A stretch of DNA of 64,000 nt from positions 32,926-96,925 of the forward strand of contig JAAYOQ010000015.1 in assembly GCA_012520255.1 (NCBI GenBank), in the 5' to 3' direction. Shown here one piece after another: positions 8,378 through 16,572 of this stretch. Under the pieces are notes generated by a model. That model ran no database searches, was not told the origin of the DNA, and was given only the letters and a program-made list of their open reading frames with translations. How positions within the stretch are numbered: the stretch's first letter is position 1; the number at the start of each line of letters is the position of its first letter. The DNA comes from Erysipelotrichia bacterium. Its GTDB lineage: Bacteria; Bacillota_I; Bacilli_A; Erysipelotrichales; Erysipelotrichaceae. A program made the position numbers and the translations under genes.

Positions 8378-9226
8378 ATGATTAGAGTATTTGTGGATTC
8401 AGGAAGCAGCATAAAACAAGATGAAAAAGAAAAGTATAATGTTGAAATACTGCCTTTAAAAATTCTGTTAGGAGATAAAGAATATTTAGATGGTGTTGAT
8501 TTAACGATGGAAGATTTTTATCATGCATTAATAGAAGAAAAACAATTTCCTAAAACCTCACTACCAAACATGATTGAGGCTAAAGAAAGAGTTATGGAAT
8601 ATGTAAATCAGGGTGATGATGTAATTGTTATTCCACTTTCAAAAGGAATTTCTTCAACTTATAGCACACTATATATGTTATTTCAAGATGAAGAAAAGGT
8701 TCATGTGATTGATTGTAAGACTGTTGTTGGTGGAGTTAGACTCATTGTTGAGGAAATCAACAGACATCGCAATCAGCCAATTGAAGTCGTTTTACAAAAG
8801 ATTGAAGATATTCTTCCAAAGATAAGAGTTTTGGCAATCCCAAATACACTAGAGTATCTGTATAGAGGGGGTAGACTATCAAAAGCAGCCTATGTTGCTG
8901 GCAATGCAATGCAACTGAAACCATTTATCGCTATTGATAATGAGGATGGAGGAGTAAAAATGGTTAACAAAGTTCTAGGTAGAAAGAAAGCTCTTAAAAT
9001 ATTAGCCAACTATTTAGAAACAGAAAATTGTGATATAAGCTATCCGATAGTTCCTTCCTATACTTATGATCCATCAAATCTTGATGAATTGATTTCATTA
9101 ACAAAAGATAAATATAAAGAGGTAATGATTGAATATGATAATCTTGACCCGGCAATAGCCTGTCACTGGGGACCAGGAGCATTTGGTTATATCTTTGTGT
9201 CAAAATATCCGTATACCAAAAAATAG
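8378..9226 (+). CDS. DegV family fatty-acid-binding protein
   Basis: 282 residues. DegV/FakB-type proteins bind a fatty acid in a tunnel and, in several Firmicutes, present it to the kinase FakA for incorporation into phospholipid. Seen here: VFVDSGSSI at the start, FPKTSLPN near residue 50, VIVIPLSKGISSTY near 83-96, and EYLYRGGRLSKAA near 163, all conserved positions of the lipid-head binding site. The C-terminal HWGPGAFGYIF is also typical. A strong ribosome site (GGGGGGA) precedes ATG. No fakA gene lies within this window. Confidence 0.88.
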   Translation: MIRVFVDSGSSIKQDEKEKYNVEILPLKILLGDKEYLDGVDLTMEDFYHALIEEKQFPKTSLPNMIEAKERVMEYVNQGDDVIVIPLSKGISSTYSTLYMLFQDEEKVHVIDCKTVVGGVRLIVEEINRHRNQPIEVVLQKIEDILPKIRVLAIPNTLEYLYRGGRLSKAAYVAGNAMQLKPFIAIDNEDGGVKMVNKVLGRKKALKILANYLETENCDISYPIVPSYTYDPSNLDELISLTKDKYKEVMIEYDNLDPAIACHWGPGAFGYIFVSKYPYTKK

Positions 9227-9253
9227 TGTGTCTATAAAGATACACTATTTTTA
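9224..9253 (+). terminator. Terminator of the degV gene
   Basis: TAGTGTGTCT and AGATACACTA pair over an ATAA loop with one G-U pair, followed by TTTTT. The stem starts at the stop codon. Confidence 0.75.
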
Positions 9254-9266
9254 TGAATTTTAACGT

Positions 9267-9404
9267 CTATTGAGGATCGCTTTTAAATAAAACAATTAAA
9301 CCAATAATTCCTATTGGTATTGAAAAATATGCCATTACACTTATACAAGTATTTAACATTATTGCAAAGAGCAGTATTCCAATACCTCTTAATGCATTTT
9401 TCAT
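9267..9404 (-). CDS. Small 45-residue membrane protein
   Basis: An open frame with ATG at 9404 and TAG at 9267-9269. A perfect GGAGG site lies six bases before ATG. The peptide begins MKNALRGIGILLFAIML and continues with a second hydrophobic stretch (IPIGIIGLIVLF), ending KSDPQ, so it has two short membrane segments and a positive N-terminus. A TATAAT box at 9441-9446 lies about 35 bases upstream. It lies downstream of argS on the same strand but beyond the argS terminator, so it is probably transcribed alone. I know no family for it. Confidence 0.65.
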   Translation of the reverse strand: MKNALRGIGILLFAIMLNTCISVMAYFSIPIGIIGLIVLFKSDPQ

Positions 9405-9470
9405 AAAAACCTCCAATCATCCTGCTGTTTACAATTTAATTATAATCCATTTTTATAATAAAAAAGCGCG

Positions 9471-9505
9471 ATCAACAAAAGTGCGTCAAAATATGACACA
9501 CTTTT
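9471..9505 (-). terminator. Terminator of argS
   Basis: On the minus strand AAAAGTGTGTCA pairs with TGACGCACTTTT (one G-U pair) and is followed by a short T-rich stretch. It lies 15 bases after the argS stop. Confidence 0.65.
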
Positions 9506-9519
9506 TAAAGGATAAATAA

Positions 9520-11163
9520 TTACATTCTTTCAGGAGCAGAAACACCAAGTAAATCTAAAGCATTTTTTAGTGTGACTCTGATAGCTTCTACCAGAGCTAA
9601 ACGTTCTTTAGATAATTGAGGATTTTTTTCGTCCCAAATCTTATTAGTTGCATAGAATGAATGGAAATATTGAGCTAGTTTTTGAATGTAATTGCATACT
9701 TTATGTGGAGCTCTTGTTTTAGCTGCATCAGCTACCGTAGAAGTAAATTCGCCAATATGTTTTAATAAAGCAATTTCTTTTTCGCAATTCAACAAAGAGT
9801 AATGATTTAATCTTTCGAATGGATATTGTCTTAAAACCGAAGAAATTCTAGCATAGGCATATTGCGCATAATAGACAGGATTGTCATTAGTTTCTGATTT
9901 AGCCAGGTTAAAATCAAAGTCAAGATGAGTTTCTACAGCTTTACAAACAAAGAAATATCTTGCTGCATCTAAACCAACTTCATCAACTAATTCTCTAATG
10001 GTAATTGCATTACCAGTACGCTTACTCATTTTTACTTCCATGCCATCCTCTACAAGTCTGACCATTTGAATTAAGTCCACTTCTAAAGCGTCTTTTGGAT
10101 GACCCAAAGCTATCATTGCTGCTTTCATTCTAGCAACATAGCCATGATGGTCGGCGCCCCAAAGATTGACCAGTTTATCATAACCTCTTTCAAACTTATA
10201 TAGGTGATAAGCAATGTCTGGTGTTAGATAAGTATATGAACCATCTGATTTTTTTAATACTCTATCTTTGTCATCGCCGTATTCAGTACTTTTAAACCAA
10301 AAAGCTCCATCTTTCTGATAGGTAAGGTTCATAGCAACCATTTTTTCTAAGGCTTGATTCACTCTGTTATCATCAACAATCATCTGTTCAGAAACCCACG
10401 AATCAAACTGGCAACCATAATAGGCCAAGTCTTCCTTTATACGATTTAATTCTCTATTTCTACCTTCCCATCTAAAGAAATCGATAGCTTCCTGTTTATC
10501 AGTATGAAGATATTTATCGCCGACTTCATCAATTATTTCTTTGGTGATTTCAATGATGTCCTGTCCATAATATCCATCAGCGGGTAAGTTAAAATGTAAA
10601 CCAAAATGTTGACGATAACGTCCAAAAATGGATTCGCCTAACATATCTATTTGATTACCGGCATCATTGATGTAGTATTCCCTTAAACAATCATAACCTG
10701 ATTTTTTTAGCAGACGACATATTACATCACCCCAGGCTGCTCCTCTAGCATGACCACAATGTAAAGGGCCAGTTGGGTTAGCCGAAACATATTCAACTAA
10801 GATTTTCTGATTATTTCCACTTTTGTTTTGACCGTAATTTTCCTGTGCATCAATAACAACATTAATTATTTCAGCCAGGACAGTATTTTTGATAAAAAAG
10901 TTGATAAAACCAACACCAGCTACTTCTATTTTTTCAGCAAAATCACAGGTTTTATTTAATTTTTCAACCAACATATTAGCTGTAATAATTGGTTTTTGTT
11001 TCACCTGTTTGGTTAATTTCATAGCAATATTTGTAGAGTAATCACCATTATTACTATCTTTAGGAATTTCGATAAAAACAAAATCATCAGTCAGTTCAAG
11101 ATCGAAAACTGAAAATGCTGCTTCAGCAATTTTATTTTTTAAGAGCGTTTCAATTTTGTTCAT
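9520..11163 (-). CDS. argS: Arginyl-tRNA synthetase
   Basis: 547 residues. Class I synthetase charging tRNA-Arg. Seen in order: the N-terminal Add1 domain that reads the tRNA D-loop (about 1-115), the HIGH-type motif in TGPLHCGHARGAAWGD near 130, the KMSKS-type motif VKMSKRTGNA near 380, and the C-terminal DALR anticodon-binding helical domain ending LLGVSAPERM. Length is normal. Ribosome site GAGG. I see no T-box leader in the roughly 150 bases upstream. Transcribed alone, divergent from murQ. Confidence 0.96.
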   Translation of the reverse strand: MNKIETLLKNKIAEAAFSVFDLELTDDFVFIEIPKDSNNGDYSTNIAMKLTKQVKQKPIITANMLVEKLNKTCDFAEKIEVAGVGFINFFIKNTVLAEIINVVIDAQENYGQNKSGNNQKILVEYVSANPTGPLHCGHARGAAWGDVICRLLKKSGYDCLREYYINDAGNQIDMLGESIFGRYRQHFGLHFNLPADGYYGQDIIEITKEIIDEVGDKYLHTDKQEAIDFFRWEGRNRELNRIKEDLAYYGCQFDSWVSEQMIVDDNRVNQALEKMVAMNLTYQKDGAFWFKSTEYGDDKDRVLKKSDGSYTYLTPDIAYHLYKFERGYDKLVNLWGADHHGYVARMKAAMIALGHPKDALEVDLIQMVRLVEDGMEVKMSKRTGNAITIRELVDEVGLDAARYFFVCKAVETHLDFDFNLAKSETNDNPVYYAQYAYARISSVLRQYPFERLNHYSLLNCEKEIALLKHIGEFTSTVADAAKTRAPHKVCNYIQKLAQYFHSFYATNKIWDEKNPQLSKERLALVEAIRVTLKNALDLLGVSAPERM

Positions 11164-11256
11164 TTTTTACCTCTTTTCTACCATGACGTACGAAAAATTT
11201 TAACACATTTTTAAAAATTAATAAATATCTATAGGACATTCAAACAAAACGTCTTC

Positions 11257-11276
11257 ATTTAATATCCATATTAAAT
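11257..11276. promoter_or_regulatory. Perfect 20-bp inverted repeat upstream of murQ (candidate operator)
   Basis: ATTTAATATCCATATTAAAT: nine-base arms around CC. A GATAAT -10-like box lies three bases downstream at 11279-11284, so a bound protein would block the promoter. A MurR/RpiR-type or similar repressor is plausible but none is encoded nearby. Confidence 0.5.
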
Positions 11277-11311
11277 ATGATAATATTAGATTTAGAGAGG
11301 TAAGTCAAAAT

Positions 11312-12199
11312 ATGGCAAATATCAGCAATCTAAAAACAGAAATAAGAAATGAAAAGACAATGGATTTAGATTTATTATCCGTAAAAGAAATCATTGAAAT
11401 TATGAATGATGAGGATAATAAAGTCATTGAAACAATTAAAGAAGCTTTACCTGAAATTGAAAAATTAATAACTGCGACAATTGAAGTAATTGCTGATGGT
11501 GGAAGAATCATCTATATAGGTGCAGGAACAAGTGGTGTAATTGGTTTGATGGATGCTGTTGAATGCAAGCCAACCTTTAATTGTGATCAGGAGTTTATTG
11601 GACTGATTGCTGGAGGAGCTGAAGCTTTTAATAGTGCAATAGGAGCTGTAGAAGATTCTAAACAGTTGGCAATTGAAGATTTAAAAAATATCAATCTGTC
11701 AGAAAAGGATATTGTTATTGGTATTGCTGCAAGCGGAAGAACTCCCTATGTTATTGGTGGATTAGAATACGCCAAAGAAATAGGAGCAAAAACGGGAAGT
11801 GTTTGTTGTAACTATAATACTGAAATTTCAAAACACTCTCAAAATCCAGTTGAAGTAAATGCAGGCTCAGAAATACTAACAGGTTCTACCAGATTGAAGG
11901 CAGGAACCTGTCAGAAAATCATCTTAAATATGATTTCAACTGTTACGATGATTAAATCTGGAAAAGTATATGGAAATCTGATGGTTGACGTTCAACCAAC
12001 TAATGAAAAACTAGTCGAAAGATGTAAGAGAATTGTTATGGAAGCAACTGGATGTGACAAGGATATAGCTAAAGAAACTTTAGAAAAGTGTAATTACAGT
12101 TGTAAAGTAGCAATTATCATGATTCTGTTGGGAATCGATGAAAAAGAAGCAACCAAAAGACTGGAAGCTTCCAAAGGATTTATTAGAGAAGTTATTTAA
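11312..12199 (+). CDS. murQ: N-acetylmuramic acid 6-phosphate etherase
   Basis: 295 residues. MurQ removes the lactyl ether of MurNAc-6-phosphate to give GlcNAc-6-phosphate in cell-wall sugar recycling. The SIS domain shows GAGTSGVIGLMDAVECKPTF near residue 69, SGRTPYVIGG near 147, and GSTRLKAGTCQK near 191, all matching the family. The C-terminal helical region with SCKVAIIM and the usual FIREVI ending is complete. AGAGAGG precedes ATG. No MurNAc PTS gene is adjacent, so substrate supply must come from elsewhere. Upstream palindrome suggests repressor control. Confidence 0.93.
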   Translation: MANISNLKTEIRNEKTMDLDLLSVKEIIEIMNDEDNKVIETIKEALPEIEKLITATIEVIADGGRIIYIGAGTSGVIGLMDAVECKPTFNCDQEFIGLIAGGAEAFNSAIGAVEDSKQLAIEDLKNINLSEKDIVIGIAASGRTPYVIGGLEYAKEIGAKTGSVCCNYNTEISKHSQNPVEVNAGSEILTGSTRLKAGTCQKIILNMISTVTMIKSGKVYGNLMVDVQPTNEKLVERCKRIVMEATGCDKDIAKETLEKCNYSCKVAIIMILLGIDEKEATKRLEASKGFIREVI

Positions 12200-12233
12200 A
12201 ATTAGAAAAAGAAGGTTTTAATCTTTTAACAGT

Positions 12234-12266
12234 AAACAGACTTTTAGAAACAGGTCTGTTTTAATA
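12234..12266. terminator. Terminator between murQ and the radical SAM gene
   Basis: AAACAGAC and GTCTGTTT form a perfect 8-bp stem over a 12-base loop, with a short T-run on both sides. It separates converging genes. Confidence 0.65.
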
Positions 12267-13262
12267 TCTTCTGCTTCCTGACTTTCTTTCATCGGTAACA
12301 TCATAAATTTTTAATTGATATTCCTGGCAATAGCATAGGCGATAATGATGATATAAATCTCTGATTCTATAAAGTTTATTACCTTGATAATCGCCATATT
12401 TTTTTGCCAGAGTGGTAAAATCAGGAAACGAAGCATAATACTCTTCATCTAATGCTTCAATTTCTTTGATTATAGAAATTGCATTTTTATTCTCATAGTT
12501 TTTAATATTATCAGCTCTAAGAGAAATAATTATCAGCCTGTTTTGTTGCTTTATCGGATCAGTTTCACTAAGCCATTCAGATTCAGTTTTATAAACACTA
12601 TGGTTAAACAGTTTTATGGCTTCAGAAGACAGCAGAGAAAGATCATCTTTGGTTAATCTGACATCTTTAAGTGATTTTCCTCTACCTTCTTCATGAGGGA
12701 TGAAGAGTCTGGTTTTCTTACTTCCTTCTTTTTCTAAAATTTCAACTAATGCATTTATTTGCTTAATATTTTCTTTTGTCAGAGGAATTGAAGCGGTAAA
12801 TGGAAGATTATATTTTTTTGCTGCTTTCATCATCCGAAATAACAAGTCGAAATCACCTTTTCTTCCAGCAAAACTGTCGTGATATTCTGCAAGACCATAA
12901 AATGTAAAGTTCAACTCTTTGATGCCTTCTTTTTTAAACATTAACATGAGTTCATCACATTGATTATCATTTCTCATTTTCATGCCGTTACACTGTAAAA
13001 AGTCTGTCATCGGACTTTTTAACTGGTGTAGTGTATTTAATGCTGCTTCAAAATGAGGATGTTCCATGGAATAGCCAAAAGAAAAAGAAGTTTTAAGATG
13101 TGGTAAATGTGTATTGATTTCATCAATAAAACGCTTAGCAATAACTATGCTTTTTTCCCAATTTATACCTTCAATTTTACCGTCCCAGGATAACAGGCAG
13201 TATCTGCAACGATTAAAACAAGGAACACATAAATTTTGTATCATTACAGAAGTTGTTTTCAT
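12261..13262 (-). CDS. Radical SAM protein of unknown function
   Basis: About 333 residues from ATG at 13262. The CFNRCRYC motif (C15, C19, C22) is the CxxxCxxC iron-sulfur signature of radical SAM enzymes. GYSMEHPHF near 67 and an FTFYGL strand fit the barrel. I see no Cys-rich SPASM tail, although several C-terminal cysteines occur (CYCQ). The substrate is unknown. It ends an operon that begins with two nucleoside hydrolase genes. No clear ribosome site precedes ATG; GTG at 13283 or TTG at 13286 would add 7-8 residues. Confidence 0.75.
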   Translation of the reverse strand: MKTTSVMIQNLCVPCFNRCRYCLLSWDGKIEGINWEKSIVIAKRFIDEINTHLPHLKTSFSFGYSMEHPHFEAALNTLHQLKSPMTDFLQCNGMKMRNDNQCDELMLMFKKEGIKELNFTFYGLAEYHDSFAGRKGDFDLLFRMMKAAKKYNLPFTASIPLTKENIKQINALVEILEKEGSKKTRLFIPHEEGRGKSLKDVRLTKDDLSLLSSEAIKLFNHSVYKTESEWLSETDPIKQQNRLIIISLRADNIKNYENKNAISIIKEIEALDEEYYASFPDFTTLAKKYGDYQGNKLYRIRDLYHHYRLCYCQEYQLKIYDVTDERKSGSRRY

Positions 13263-13305
13263 AGAATCTTTTAGTTCAATCACCAATAATTTGAAGTGTA
13301 TTTCT

Positions 13306-13866
13306 TTATAGAGATTTTATAATAGTGTTAAATCTTTCTTTATTGATATCTAATACTATTTCACAATGATGTTCTTCAAACTGGAAGTCTGAATAAACAT
13401 CAGTGACTGTTTTACCATAGGTAACCTTACCTTTAGTTTCAACATAAATGCCACATTCATCTGTAACAAAGATAGATGGATCCTTCAAATAAACAAGTGG
13501 AGCCAAGGCTCTATTTTTTAAATTTCTGGTAACGTTTAAACCAAACATCACAATTTTAACGGTTGATATAAACACTTGTTGTGCACTGAATACATCAGCA
13601 TAAACATTTTTTTCAGCTACTGGAGTTACATCTCCATAAGCATCTGTACCTCCGACAAATAATACTTCTTCAATCTGATCGATTAACTTGTATCGAGTCA
13701 TCAAAATATCTGCTAACTGAGTTAGGGGACCATTGACAATCACAGTGAATTTTTCATCTTTAATATCATCAATATCGACAATTTGAATATCAGCTTGTTT
13801 TTTAATTAGAGATAAGAGCTGATCATTATCTTTTGACTTTTCTAAACTTAAAAATACTTTCTTCAT
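13306..13866 (-). CDS. Truncated nucleoside hydrolase paralogue without catalytic residues
   Basis: 186 residues from ATG at 13866, which follows a GAGG site and lies two bases after the upstream stop. Alignment by eye with the preceding hydrolase covers its middle and end: VNGPLTQLADIL against ATGPLTNVGALL, FVGGTDAYGDVTPVAEKNV against IMGGGIKHGNWTAAAEFNI, and MFGLNVTRN against MAGLDVTEK. The whole N-terminal DxDxGxDD calcium site is absent. The later His-Asp pair (IHDLCAV) reads ALAPLVY. The frame is intact and the C-terminal half well kept, so it looks like a maintained pseudo-enzyme, perhaps a partner subunit of the full hydrolase. Confidence 0.7.
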   Translation of the reverse strand: MKKVFLSLEKSKDNDQLLSLIKKQADIQIVDIDDIKDEKFTVIVNGPLTQLADILMTRYKLIDQIEEVLFVGGTDAYGDVTPVAEKNVYADVFSAQQVFISTVKIVMFGLNVTRNLKNRALAPLVYLKDPSIFVTDECGIYVETKGKVTYGKTVTDVYSDFQFEEHHCEIVLDINKERFNTIIKSL

Positions 13867-13867
13867 C

Positions 13868-14815
13868 TTAATTAACCTCACTGTAGCATTTAATAGCTTC
13901 AACCATATATTCAACAAATTTTTCTCTATCAACATCCATCAGAACCGTAGCATTTGGCTTGTTAGCTGTAATGTTATTGATATCTCCTATGGTTGCACCT
14001 TTGGTATATTCACCTGCTGTTTCTATTTCAACATACATTTCTTTTAAATCAAATATTTCTGGATGATTTAAGACTAAAACAGCACATAAATCATGAATTG
14101 GTGCTCCAGGATAGCCAATTGTAAGATGGAATTGATAGAAAAATTCCAGCCATTGCCATACTATCTCAGCTACTGGATTATCAATCTGCTTAATCTCTTC
14201 AACATCTTTAGGAGTTACTAGAGCTTTTTCAGTCACATCCAAACCCGCCATGAATATTGGTAATCCGCTTTTGAAGACAATATCAGCTGAATCAGGATCA
14301 ATTAGAATATTAAACTCAGCAGCAGCAGTCCAGTTACCATGTTTAATACCACCGCCCATAATTGATATCTGTTCTATTTTTTCTTTTAGATCAGGTCTGA
14401 CCAATAATAGTGCTCCGACATTAGTTAAAGGACCGGTAGCGACAATGGTTACTTTTTCCTTTGACTCTTCCAGAATTTTAATCATAAGTTCAACAGCTGT
14501 TAAATCTTCTAATTCCCTTTCAGGCAAAGGTAATTCAGGGCCATCAAGACCACTCTCACCGTGAATATTTGTTGGTGCCTTTAATGATTCGATAACTAAG
14601 GGCTTATCCTGTCCTTTAGCGATAGGAACATTTAAATCAATAAGTGCACAGATGCGTTGGGAGTTATAAGCAGCTTTAGCAGCACTACAGTTTCCATTAA
14701 CAGCAGTACAGGCTAAAATGTTAAACTCCGGACTTGCTTTAGCTACAACCCAGGCAATGGCATCATCATGACCTGGATCTCCGTCTAAAATTACATTAAT
14801 AGGTTTTTTAATCAT
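13868..14815 (-). CDS. Inosine-uridine preferring nucleoside N-ribohydrolase
   Basis: 315 residues, the usual length. The family hydrolyses nucleosides to base and ribose. The calcium and catalytic site DGDPGHDD is at residues 11-18, followed by AVNGNCSAAKA, TGPLTNVGALL, GGGIKHGN, AAEFNILIDPDSA and GAPIHDLCAV with the late His-Asp pair. All expected active-site blocks are present. GGAGAA lies ahead of ATG and an extended -10 promoter precedes it. First gene of an operon with the truncated paralogue and the radical SAM gene. Ribose released could feed pentose metabolism. Confidence 0.93.
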   Translation of the reverse strand: MIKKPINVILDGDPGHDDAIAWVVAKASPEFNILACTAVNGNCSAAKAAYNSQRICALIDLNVPIAKGQDKPLVIESLKAPTNIHGESGLDGPELPLPERELEDLTAVELMIKILEESKEKVTIVATGPLTNVGALLLVRPDLKEKIEQISIMGGGIKHGNWTAAAEFNILIDPDSADIVFKSGLPIFMAGLDVTEKALVTPKDVEEIKQIDNPVAEIVWQWLEFFYQFHLTIGYPGAPIHDLCAVLVLNHPEIFDLKEMYVEIETAGEYTKGATIGDINNITANKPNATVLMDVDREKFVEYMVEAIKCYSEVN

Positions 14816-14843
14816 AAATTATTCTCCAAAATATATTAACTAC

Positions 14844-14852
14844 ATTATAACA
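14844..14852 (-). promoter_or_regulatory. Extended -10 promoter of the nucleoside hydrolase operon
   Basis: On the minus strand TGTTATAAT, 30 bases before the start codon. No convincing -35 box. Confidence 0.55.
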
Positions 14853-14867
14853 AACATTCTCTCTAAA

Positions 14868-14894
14868 ATAAAAAAAGTCTGACTGGACAAACTT
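14868..14894 (-). terminator. Terminator of rpmE
   Basis: On the minus strand AAGTTTG pairs with CAGACTT (one G-U) over a 6-base loop, followed by seven T. Confidence 0.75.
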
Positions 14895-14911
14895 CTTTTA
14901 ATTTTCTTAAT

Positions 14912-15118
14912 TTACTCCTTAATGCCGTATTTTTTATTGAATTGTTCAATACGTCCTGCAGCAGCTTGGAAACGTTGTCTACCTGTATAGAACGGATGAC
15001 AGTTTGAACAAGTGTCAACTTTAATATCTTTTTTAGTAGAATGTGTCGAGAATTCAGTTCCACAAGAAGCGCAAGTAACTGTGATCTGGTAAACATCTGG
15101 ATGAATATCTTTTTTCAT
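14912..15118 (-). CDS. rpmE: 50S ribosomal protein L31, zinc-binding type
   Basis: 68 residues from ATG at 15118, preceded by a perfect AAAGGAG site; a longer frame upstream is not supported. Sequence begins MKKDIHPDVYQITVTCASCG. It has the zinc ribbon cysteines CASC and CSNC, then HPFYTGRQ. Presence of all cysteines marks the zinc-dependent (C+) form. Transcribed alone, with its own promoter, leader hairpin and terminator. Confidence 0.96.
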   Translation of the reverse strand: MKKDIHPDVYQITVTCASCGTEFSTHSTKKDIKVDTCSNCHPFYTGRQRFQAAAGRIEQFNKKYGIKE

Positions 15119-15135
15119 AATACAATCTCCTTTCG

Positions 15136-15160
15136 CCTTGGATTTCATGCGAATCCAAAG
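15136..15160 (-). promoter_or_regulatory. Leader hairpin just before the rpmE ribosome site
   Basis: On the minus strand CTTTGGATT pairs with AATCCAAGG (one G-U) over CGCATGA, ending two bases before AAAGGAG. L31 leaders that bind L31 for autogenous control are known in Firmicutes; this stem is a candidate. Confidence 0.5.
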
Positions 15161-15173
15161 TAAGTGCTTAAAT

Positions 15174-15202
15174 ATACTAACACAGTTAACAGTCTTTTTC
15201 AA
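15174..15202 (-). promoter_or_regulatory. SigmaA promoter of rpmE
   Basis: On the minus strand TTGAAA, 17 bases, TAGTAT. The resulting leader is about 50 bases and contains the hairpin. Confidence 0.7.
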
Positions 15203-15239
15203 TAGTTAAATTGTTGGTTTTTTATTTAAATAATGTTTT

Positions 15240-16505
15240 TTATTCGATGTTTTCACGATAAATATCAGCACCTAAAGCTGAAAGTTTCGCCACAATATCT
15301 TCGTATCCGCGATCAATATGATAGATTTCATGGATTGTGGTAGTGCCTTCAGCTATTAATCCAGCTACAACCAGAGCGGCTCCACATCTTAAGTCGGTAG
15401 CTTTTACATCACAACCAATCAGTTTTGTTGGCCCCACAACAGTTGCTGAAGCTGGTCCCAAAATGATGTTGGCTCCCATTTTATTGAGTTCATGACAGTG
15501 CTTGAATCTTTCAATATAGATTGTTTCGGTGATTTTGCTGTTGCCTTTAGCCTGTGTTAACAGGGCTGTCAGTGGTGCCTGTAAGTCGGTGGCATAACCG
15601 GGGAAGGGCATAGTTTTAACATTGGTGGATTCATACGGTCCATCAGCTTTAATGATTTCGACCTGGTCATATGAGCACTTAATATTTACTCCAATTTCCT
15701 GCAGTTTAGAAATTAATGAATCTAAGTGATAAGGAATAACATTATCAACGACTACATGCTGTCCCATAGCAGCAGCCAAGATGATGTATGTTCCAGCTTC
15801 AATTCTATCAGGAATGATTTCATGGAAACAGCCTTCCAGTTTTTCAACTCCATCAATAATAATATTGCTTGTTCCTCCACCCCTGATTTTAGCTCCCATT
15901 TTATTTAGCATGTTAATGCAGTCGATGATTTCAGGTTCTCTTGCCGCATTTTCAATAATTGTTCTACCCTTGGCATAAACAGCAGCCATCAATATATTGA
16001 TTGTTGCCCCAACAGAAGCGAAGTCTAAATAAATTGTTGTACCAATCAATTCATCAGCAGTAAGGATATAGTTACCATTATCATATTCAATTTTAGCTCC
16101 TAATGCCTCAAAGCCTTTGATATGTAAGTCAATTGGTCGAGGACCAAGATTACAGCCACCAGGCATTCTGATAGAAACATGTTTATATTTACCTAATAGA
16201 GCACCCATAAAATAATAAGAAGCTCTCAGTTTACTTACAGCATCAATTACAAGTGGTTTATTGACCATGTTTGTAGTATCAATGATTATTTCATCAGGGT
16301 GTAAAGTGTCTACCTCTATTTCCATATATTCTAAGATTTCTTTTAAACTATCAACATCGGAAATATCTGGGATACCAACAATTTTAATTTTTCCATAAGC
16401 TAAAACGGTAGCTGGTATTAAAGCTACTGTAGCATTTTTTGCTCCAGAAACTCTTATTTTCCCGTTTAGAGGCTTCCCTCCATTAATTTTAATTACTTCT
16501 TCCAT
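15240..16505 (-). CDS. murA: UDP-N-acetylglucosamine 1-carboxyvinyltransferase
   Basis: 421 residues, normal length. MurA transfers enolpyruvate to UDP-GlcNAc, the first committed step of peptidoglycan synthesis. Seen: GAKNA with K23, the mobile loop GGCNLGPRP with catalytic C118 (fosfomycin target, cysteine present), DRIEAGTYI near 230, and PGYATDLQAPL near 300. Ribosome site GGTGA. Alone in its transcription unit; it diverges from the MFS gene. Firmicutes often carry two MurA paralogues and I cannot say which this is. Confidence 0.95.
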   Translation of the reverse strand: MEEVIKINGGKPLNGKIRVSGAKNATVALIPATVLAYGKIKIVGIPDISDVDSLKEILEYMEIEVDTLHPDEIIIDTTNMVNKPLVIDAVSKLRASYYFMGALLGKYKHVSIRMPGGCNLGPRPIDLHIKGFEALGAKIEYDNGNYILTADELIGTTIYLDFASVGATINILMAAVYAKGRTIIENAAREPEIIDCINMLNKMGAKIRGGGTSNIIIDGVEKLEGCFHEIIPDRIEAGTYIILAAAMGQHVVVDNVIPYHLDSLISKLQEIGVNIKCSYDQVEIIKADGPYESTNVKTMPFPGYATDLQAPLTALLTQAKGNSKITETIYIERFKHCHELNKMGANIILGPASATVVGPTKLIGCDVKATDLRCGAALVVAGLIAEGTTTIHEIYHIDRGYEDIVAKLSALGADIYRENIE

Positions 16506-16522
16506 AATTAATCACCAAAGAT

Positions 16523-16551
16523 AGTATATAATAAATTTTAAAGTGATACAA
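16523..16551 (-). promoter_or_regulatory. SigmaA promoter of murA
   Basis: On the minus strand TTGTAT, 17 bases, TATACT. Its -35 box overlaps a TACAAT (16547-16552) that could be the -10 of the divergent MFS gene. Confidence 0.6.
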
Positions 16552-16572
16552 TTATAAACGGTGGTGAGCTCA

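Noticed and set aside
11164..11311. T-box or other riboswitch ahead of argS
   Set aside because: The 148-base gap has no T-box sequence (no AGGGTGGNACCGCG-like element) and no antiterminator/terminator pair.
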